DNA from: Rhodeus uyekii
Taxonomy: Eukaryota > Chordata > Actinopteri > Cypriniformes > Acheilognathidae
Length of the DNA: 64,000 nucleotides
Direction: 5' to 3'
NCBI GenBank assembly: GCA_037043235.1
Contig: JAWRVZ010000043.1
Coordinates: 3,137,001-3,201,000 of the forward strand
Shown here piece after piece: positions 60,401-64,000 of the stretch (positions are counted from its first letter, which is position 1; each line of letters starts with the position of its first letter). The position numbers and the translations under genes were made by a program. Below the pieces are notes generated by a model. The model was not told the origin of the DNA, did no database searches, and worked only from the letters and a program-made list of their open reading frames with translations.

Positions 60401-61269
60401 CGGAACAAGGACCAAAGATATCTAATCAAACCAAAAATGTCTCTGTGACGTATGTAACCCTGGTTCCCTGAAGAGGGAATGAGATGCTGTGTCAAAACAC
60501 TATGGGAATGCTCTGCATGAATGCATAAAGGCATGCCAAATCAAACAGCTCAAGCTTCAAAGTGTCAGGCAAGCAAGATATAGGGCGTGATGATGCAGCA
60601 TCTCTGCGTAATCAGAGCAGTCAGAGTTGTAATGTAACCGAGATGTTCCCTTTCAAGGGAACTCGAGGTGCATCGAAATGCTATTGGAACAAGATGCCTA
60701 CACTGCCTGACAAGTGCGTGTCAGGTGTGACCGCCCTCAGACGACAACGACTGGGCCCCAGGTGTGGAGCCTAAGTCCAGGTTGTAAAACCTCACAAAGG
60801 TGTGCAGAGATTATAGCCTGCCGCATCACAAACTTCTTGATTGACCCCAGACTCCAGACTAGAGGGCTTAAATGCTCTTCACGAGTTCTCGACTAGACAA
60901 AATGCCTCCATACATTTTACTGTATTTTTAAAACAAGTAAAATACTTCTCATATTAGAAATGCACAGAATCTGAGAAATTTAAAATCTAACAAAAAAAAA
61001 ACCGTTAACCGTTTTATTCCTGTCTCTGTGTGTGTTTTTCCCCCTGTGCTTTGTATTTATATCTGTGGGTTTTTTTTATCTGTATTTTGTATTGTGTAAA
61101 GGCTCTATATAAAAATACATTATTATTAAATATTTAGATATTCATGATTGACAGTGACAACAAAATACGTACCTTCAGTTTTGGTAGACGTTTAATGGTC
61201 TTCAGAGGTCGCAAGACTCGCAACACCCTCAGGGACTTGATAGTGCTGATGTCTTTGCCCTTGGTTCCT
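38872..61269 (-). CDS. cacna1b: CaV2.2 N-type voltage-gated calcium channel alpha1B subunit (3' part of gene, spliced, partial)
   Basis: This is the pore-forming subunit of presynaptic N-type channels, a plasma-membrane protein that triggers transmitter release. Twenty-three exons cover IIIS4 to the stop: 61269-61173, 59406-59246, 58449-58312, 57578-57377, 56232-56068, 55138-55028, 54768-54685, 52814-52698, 52570-52505, 52338-52247, 51310-51160, 50465-50338, (50029-49933 or 49186-49090), 46680-46575, 45943-45836, 45618-45491, 45236-45097, 44989-44863, 44785-44675, 42274-42064, 40792-40590 and 39402-38872. All junctions agree in phase. The assignment to CaV2.2 rather than CaV2.1 or 2.3 rests on the C-tail: a poly-His run followed by RCHHRRERDKKQRSL, SSSSEKQRYYSCDR, RRQLPQTPLTPRPS and SPGRLSRGLSEHN. 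Which teleost duplicate (a or b) cannot be told. The first exons (domains I, II and III S1-S3) are outside the window. Confidence 0.96.
40590..40792 (-). CDS. cacna1b: cacna1b exon: C-terminal tail
   Basis: Encodes RAHDRGRSHERKHHSSSSEK, then QRYYSCDRYGSREHCPSK. It matches the 'GRSQER...SSSSEKQRFYSCDR' block of CaV2.2. It is read from two bases completing a Gly codon and leaves in phase 0. Confidence 0.95.
42064..42274 (-). CDS. cacna1b: cacna1b exon: C-terminal tail with poly-His tract
   Basis: Encodes PIPDSPMRRSVSTFAPQRPQ, then eight His, then RCHHRRERDKKQRSLDR. A His run followed by RCH-R-R-D-KQRSL is a CaV2.2 signature. It leaves in phase 1 (ACAG|GTAAAT). Confidence 0.95.
44675..44785 (-). 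CDS. cacna1b: cacna1b exon: C-terminal tail
   Basis: Thirty-seven codons including GGLEGQGRAVSMPKLNAEMQ, matching the 'LESQGRA.SMPRL' segment of vertebrate CaV2.2. Phase 0 at both borders. Confidence 0.9.
44863..44989 (-). CDS. cacna1b: cacna1b exon: C-terminal tail
   Basis: Forty-two codons with DNPIKGSSSWASEKSKEVQR then SKRRPMSRGQSEDTSNANTA. The WAS...Q-R pattern resembles the matching part of mammalian CaV2.2. Donor CAG|GTGCTG. Confidence 0.87.
45097..45236 (-). CDS. cacna1b: cacna1b exon: C-terminal tail
   Basis: Encodes NKVSALLEPILPLTHIQDQP and a Ser/Thr-rich end (TRPSSTTLNNGRAL). Low conservation is expected in this tail. Support is phase (0 in, 2 out) and the splice sites. Confidence 0.88.
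45491..45618 (-). CDS. cacna1b: cacna1b exon: IQ domain
   Basis: Encodes NELTVGKVYAALMIFDYYKQ, then NRAKRLQMQQQQQREQTGPG. The IQ-like helix with an IFDYY core binds calmodulin for calcium-dependent regulation. The Gln run is a fish-side length variant. Confidence 0.95.
45836..45943 (-). CDS. cacna1b: cacna1b exon: pre-IQ/IQ linker
   Basis: Encodes MVAQRLSDAELKKELATVWP then NLSQKTMDLLVTPHK, just before the IQ motif. The donor is C|GTAAAC, phase 1. Confidence 0.94.
46575..46680 (-). CDS. cacna1b: cacna1b exon: pre-IQ region
   Basis: Encodes RLVKMNMPIADDNSVHFTST then LMALIRTALEIKLGS. This is the conserved pre-IQ helix of CaV2 channels. It leaves in phase 1 (G|GTCAGT). Confidence 0.94.
46681..49089 (-). 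other. cacna1b intron after the exon 37 pair
   Basis: About 2.4 kb. Purine-rich AG tracts at 47680-47880 and the poly-C (in transcript) next to exon 37b are the only notable sequences; the AG tract could take part in splicing control. Confidence 0.5.
49051..49071. repeat. Poly-G tract (poly-C in the cacna1b transcript)
   Basis: About 21 consecutive G on the plus strand, preceded by a shorter G run. It starts 18 nt after the donor of the downstream exon 37 copy. Confidence 0.9.
49090..49186 (-). CDS. cacna1b: cacna1b alternative exon 37, downstream copy (37b position)
   Basis: A 97-nt exon encoding GRIKYLDMYEMLLHMSPPLG then LGKKCPPRIAYK. The acceptor is GTGAAG|T and the donor AAG|GTAGCT. Because 97 is not a multiple of three, including both copies or neither shifts the frame, so the two must be mutually exclusive. 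A poly-C run (plus-strand G run 49051-49071) begins 18 nt after the donor. Confidence 0.92.
49933..50029 (-). CDS. cacna1b: cacna1b alternative exon 37, upstream copy (37a position)
   Basis: A 97-nt exon encoding GRISYKDMYNLLRIISPPLG then LGKNCPNRVAYK, the EF-hand region of the C-tail. The acceptor is CCGCAG|C and the donor AAG|GTTTGC. It has the same length and phases as the copy at 49090-49186, with 10 of 32 residues differing. In mammalian CaV2.2 the upstream copy is called 37a and is enriched in nociceptors; that tissue role is not shown here. Confidence 0.92.
50338..50465 (-). CDS. cacna1b: cacna1b exon: domain IV S6 end and EF-hand start
   Basis: Encodes [20 protein letters not shown] then SILGPHHLDEFIRVWAEYDP and AA. 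It ends two bases into a Cys codon that either version of the next exon completes. Confidence 0.96.
51160..51310 (-). CDS. cacna1b: cacna1b exon: domain IV pore loop and S6 start
   Basis: Encodes SATGEAWHEIMLSCLSERTC, the extracellular loop DEKSGTHGKECGSDFAY and FVSFIFLCSFL. The Glu in TGEAW completes the EEEE selectivity ring. Confidence 0.96.
52247..52338 (-). CDS. cacna1b: cacna1b exon: domain IV S5-pore linker
   Basis: Encodes VFGNIELNDDTAINRHNNFR then TFLQALMLLFR. It leaves in phase 2 (AG|GTCTGC) and joins SATGEAW in the next exon. Confidence 0.95.
52505..52570 (-). CDS. cacna1b: cacna1b exon: domain IV S5
   Basis: Twenty-two codons, [20 protein letters not shown] then MQ: the IVS5 helix. 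Phase 0 at both borders. Confidence 0.95.
52698..52814 (-). CDS. cacna1b: cacna1b exon: domain IV S4 and S4-S5 linker
   Basis: Thirty-nine codons, DRLLNLSFLRLFRAARLIKL then LRQGYTIRILLWTFVQSFK. The short DRLLN start forms the S3-S4 loop; mammalian CaV2 chains have a longer NNFIN-type loop here, and no extra ET-like micro-exon was evident in the preceding intron. Confidence 0.95.
52958..53475 (+). repeat. Dispersed repeat related to 24418-24845
   Basis: Opens with AAGAGATAGTGCACAAGAAA and TCTGTCATCATTTACTCCCT and closes with an inverted match ATATGAGGGTGAGTACATTT. It lies in a cacna1b intron. Confidence 0.5.
54685..54768 (-). CDS. cacna1b: cacna1b exon: domain IV S3
   Basis: Twenty-eight codons, NYLKDAWNVFDFVTVLGSIT then DILVTEIK. 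The Asp of the DFVTVLGS motif is a conserved S3 residue. It ends in phase 0 and is followed in-frame by the S4 exon. Confidence 0.95.
55028..55138 (-). CDS. cacna1b: cacna1b exon: domain IV S2
   Basis: Thirty-seven codons, FHGAPDVYDAMLKYLNIVFT then ALFSMECVLKIIAFGPL. The S2 acidic and aromatic residues of the gating-charge transfer centre are present (SMEC). Confidence 0.95.
55525..55945 (+). repeat. AT-rich dispersed repeat, near-complete copy
   Basis: Opens with CACTACCATTCAAAGGTTTG and closes with the inverted CTTCTGAATGGTACTGTA. It also has CTCAACAAGGCTGCATTTAT. It lies in a cacna1b intron. Confidence 0.6.
56068..56232 (-). CDS. cacna1b: cacna1b exon: III-IV linker and domain IV S1
   Basis: Fifty-five codons with RACIDFAINAKPLTRYMPQN in the linker and FEYSIMIMIALNTVVLMMK as IVS1. 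Phase 0 at both borders; donor AAG|GTTATT. Confidence 0.95.
57377..57578 (-). CDS. cacna1b: cacna1b exon: domain III S6
   Basis: Encodes VLKHSVDATFEDQGPSPGYR, then the S6 helix ([20 protein letters not shown]) and FQEQGDKALSECSLEKNE. It ends in phase 0 at GAG|GTATGG and leads into the III-IV linker. Confidence 0.96.
58312..58449 (-). CDS. cacna1b: cacna1b exon: domain III pore loop
   Basis: Encodes GLFLDYNKDDVEAQPREW and LWAFLTLFTVSTGEGWP. The Glu in TGEGW is the domain III member of the EEEE calcium-selectivity ring. The donor splits a Thr codon (AC|GTAAGT); mammalian CaV2.2 has Met at the residue after GWP, going by memory. Confidence 0.95.
59246..59406 (-). CDS. cacna1b: cacna1b exon: domain III S4-S5 linker and S5
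   Basis: Encodes AVFDCVVNSLKNVLNILIVY, the S5 helix [20 protein letters not shown] and the extracellular CTDESKGLEKDC. The acceptor lies after a CT-repeat tract and the exon leaves in phase 2. Confidence 0.96.
60170..60880 (+). repeat. Probable dispersed repeats in cacna1b intron
   Basis: Two blocks: 60170-60350 (AAGTGTGAACCCTGAGTGTG and the palindromic TGTGAATCACACTTAGTGTG) and 60440-60880 (GTAACCCTGGTTCCCTGAAG, GAGATGTTCCCTTTCAAGGG). Both look like repeat families rather than unique intron. Confidence 0.45.
61173..61269 (-). CDS. cacna1b: cacna1b exon: domain III S4 voltage sensor
   Basis: Encodes GTKGKDISTIKSLRVLRVLR followed by PLKTIKRLPKLK. Regular Arg/Lys spacing every third residue is the S4 gating-charge pattern. 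One base enters and the exon ends in phase 0 (AAG|GTACGT). It is the first cacna1b exon visible; no S3 exon was found between here and 64000. Confidence 0.95.
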
Positions 61270-64000
61270 CTATACGAGTCAAAACAAGCAAAGGATCAGT
61301 AAACTCAGGATCAAACACTTGCTTTAGTCAGCTTTCTTCAAAGCATTCATACATATCCAGACAACACACATGAGAATGACATGATGTAAATGTTTCCTTA
61401 AAATATCAATAATGTGGCACTAACTGACACTGGACTAAACATACTCACCTTTCTATATTGACAAACACAACAAAATCTCTAATAAATGAGCATCTTTTAG
61501 TGTCATAGATTTAATCACTCCACTAATGGATTCGTTACTTCACAAAAGCACATGCTTTGGTGACAGAGTATGAAATACATGCAGATAACAGTTAATACCT
61601 CTGCACTAAATGCCCCCTACCAGAAATGTTAGGCTCTTATTATATGACACCTTCGTATTAGCACTATTCATGCATAAAATAAGAAAGGCAACATAGATCC
61701 AATCCAAATTCTGCTGTGCATCAGATTCTAACACGACAACACACCACCAATGATAACAAAGAAACCGCACCCTGAAAAAAGGGCATTGTTTCTTTTTAGG
61801 AACCAATGCTGTTTTGAGGTTATATCAAGCTGACATATGTCAACTTGATAAACTGACTGCATAGATTTGAATACAGTGCATGTATTTTTTTAAAACAGAG
61901 CTTACAGCAAGAAAATAAAGAGGAAAGCTAAATAAAATGTTATTCGAGATATTTCACCCTTAATGAAAACAGCAGTCCTCAGTGGAAATCATTCATGTTT
62001 TAGTTCCTAAATACTCAAATCATAACCGCCAAGCTTACAATGTCATTTAATGAATAACTGCAAGGACAAGCATAGTCGATAACTGAATCATGAGGAAATA
62101 CTCCATGGTCATTTGAAATAGCTGAAGCCCTTCGCATTATATCTAATGCAGGCAAAAGGCAATCTGAATCATATTAATTGTGAGACATCACATTCCTTCA
62201 AATAACCTTAACTAAGCCCCTGTTTTGATGTAGGGCATGTGTTTTGTTGGATGTCTGACAAACTAAACTGCAGATAAATTACAATTTCTTTTCACAATTA
62301 TCTGAGGTTACAATACAACTAATTATTACACGGCTCTCTGTATTACTTAATTCTGATTCATGGCAACGCCGCTCAAACTGCCGCAACTGCTGCAGTCTCT
62401 TGTAATGAATATCTGGAATCATCGTACAACTGGAATCTTCTTGCATTGAAGTTATTGACTAGAGTGAAAATTACATTAGAAGACTTTTAATGTTGTTAAA
62501 TTCTTTGTATTGTTGCTTGGCTGATTGTTTTGGACTATTATTTTCTTTTTAACCAACGTTTTAAATTGATAACACACAACTCAAATAAATTATTTCATAT
62601 CCACGTATTTATTTGGTGAGCAGCCGTGTAATAAGCGATATAATATAGTATACAGTAAGTCGTCATTATCATTCGTATTAGTTTTCAGGTACCGTTTAGT
62701 TCTTCCAGTGCAGCAAAGGAAGAGAGAACAACAGAATATCTGAGAGGTCATTTTGCATCTCATTTATTCATGGTCTCTTACTTCGATGAAGCGGTGATAT
62801 AAGCAAGGCTTTGGCAGGTGTATGATTGGTGCTGGCAGATGATTCAGCAGAAAATAACTTACAATAGAAAAATCCACAAGCAGTGATTCCCCTCCATTGC
62901 ACATAGACATATTTCAAAACAAATGACCTTCAACTACAACAGACTTTTCCATGTGCAAGAGCAAGTGGTATTACATTTGCAGATTGCTAGCATTTACAAT
63001 AATGAACAAAGTAACATCTTCACCCTTAGAAAGTGCCAAGGTCTACTCACACATGCACAGCTCATACATCCTTCTAAAAATCCAATGAACACCAATCTAA
63101 CACCCAATCAGCAGAGACCTTACAGCATGGTCACCAATCAGCATGGTGAAGTTACTCCTTTGGCCCAATCAGAGAGCTCAACAAGGTCATGCAACTCCAC
63201 CCATGCTCCCTGATGCACATTAGTCTAGCATGCAATTACTGTACAGGGCATGATGTTTTTCCCCCAAACCCACAATAAAGAGCCTCAATAACATCCCACT
63301 GGACACCCTGGTAACTTTCACAGGACCCCAGATAACAATTATGGTGGAGAAATGCCGTTTCATGTCAATACAACATTCGCTAAGAGGTTCTGATGAAAGC
63401 TATCAGTGTTATTGTAGAGGCTCCAACCCTGTACAGACACTCTCACTCTAGTAATATGTAGTGACAGTAAAGGACATTATCCCAATTAGCCAGAGACAAT
63501 GAAGAATAGAGGAGATTTATCAAGGAAAAGAGAGAATATTGGGGGTTCCCCACCTGTTAACGCTTTGATGTGATCTAATGAATGAGAAGAACACAAAGCA
63601 AAAAGCAAAACATTATGACATACTGAGAACAGAAAGTATCTCTGCACTAACAGTAAACCACATCCTCTCAGAACATTGCATATAATATTTCTATGAGAAT
63701 GAAAGATTGAGCTTTTACGAGCGCCATTACGTTCCTTTGTGAGACAAAAACAAGAGGCATAATGACTTTGATGGCTGTATGCTGGAGAAACAGGAAATTG
63801 TGGGAGTGTTTTTAGGCAAATGTTTCAGAAACTGGCAACAAGGAGGAAGAGGCTTTGTATGATGGGAGAAACAGACACTTCCAACTGCCGTTCATTTCTT
63901 TTAAGGATGTAACAGAATGACAGCTTCTTTTGCTGGAGTCTGCAGAGACAGCTGTAGGAGAGATGAAGGGTACACTTGACAGAGAGGGAACATCTGAGGG
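61270..64000 (-). other. cacna1b intron running off the window
   Basis: No match to domain III S1-S3 or other CaV2 sequence in either strand, and no other gene. AT-rich intron with no clear repeat. Confidence 0.6.

Noticed and set aside
1..64000. CRISPR arrays, operons or phage-like modules
   Set aside because: The window is spliced vertebrate DNA; direct repeats are microsatellites, a minisatellite or dispersed elements without spacer structure.

Overview
The window is vertebrate nuclear DNA from a teleost fish, most likely a cyprinid-type genome. It is AT-rich, has long introns, and is crowded with fish-type dispersed repeats: a tRNA-derived SINE, hAT and Tc1-like transposons, MITEs, a LINE remnant and microsatellites. 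There are no bacterial features. Two protein-coding genes lie head-to-tail on the minus strand, and each runs off one edge of the window.

Region 1 (1-35556, minus): the 5' part of a fibrillar-type procollagen gene. From its start it has a signal-peptide exon (35472-35556), a first intron of about 16 kb full of mobile elements, four exons for a TSPN/laminin-G-like domain (17562-19553), and two exons for a variable linker, one of them 633 nt. Then come a short minor triple helix, a non-helical segment, and the start of the major helix in a run of 45-, 54- and 108-nt Gly-X-Y exons that leaves the window at base 1. After the TSPN exons every junction is phase 0. The single large linker exon, the minor helix and an early Gly imperfection point to the type XXIV/XXVII group, but I could not fix the orthologue.

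Region 2 (35557-38871): about 3.3 kb between the genes. It holds a GC-box/CCAAT promoter candidate for the collagen and the probable 3' UTR of the upstream gene.

Region 3 (38872-61269, minus): the 3' part of cacna1b, the CaV2.2 N-type calcium channel alpha1 subunit. It runs from the domain III voltage sensor (S4) through the III pore, all of domain IV, the EF-hand, pre-IQ and IQ regions, and the long C-terminal tail with its poly-His tract. Twenty-three exons join in phase. Two of them, both 97 nt, are alternative versions of the same segment (the exon 37a/37b pair). The exons before domain III S4 are not in the window; 61270-64000 looks like intron.

The two genes have no evident functional link; they are simply neighbours. 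I saw no undescribed biological system. The most notable points are the preserved mutually exclusive exon pair with a poly-C tract just after one donor, the unresolved collagen with an early triplet imperfection, and a hAT element with a perfect 8-bp target duplication that still carries an open BED-finger ORF.
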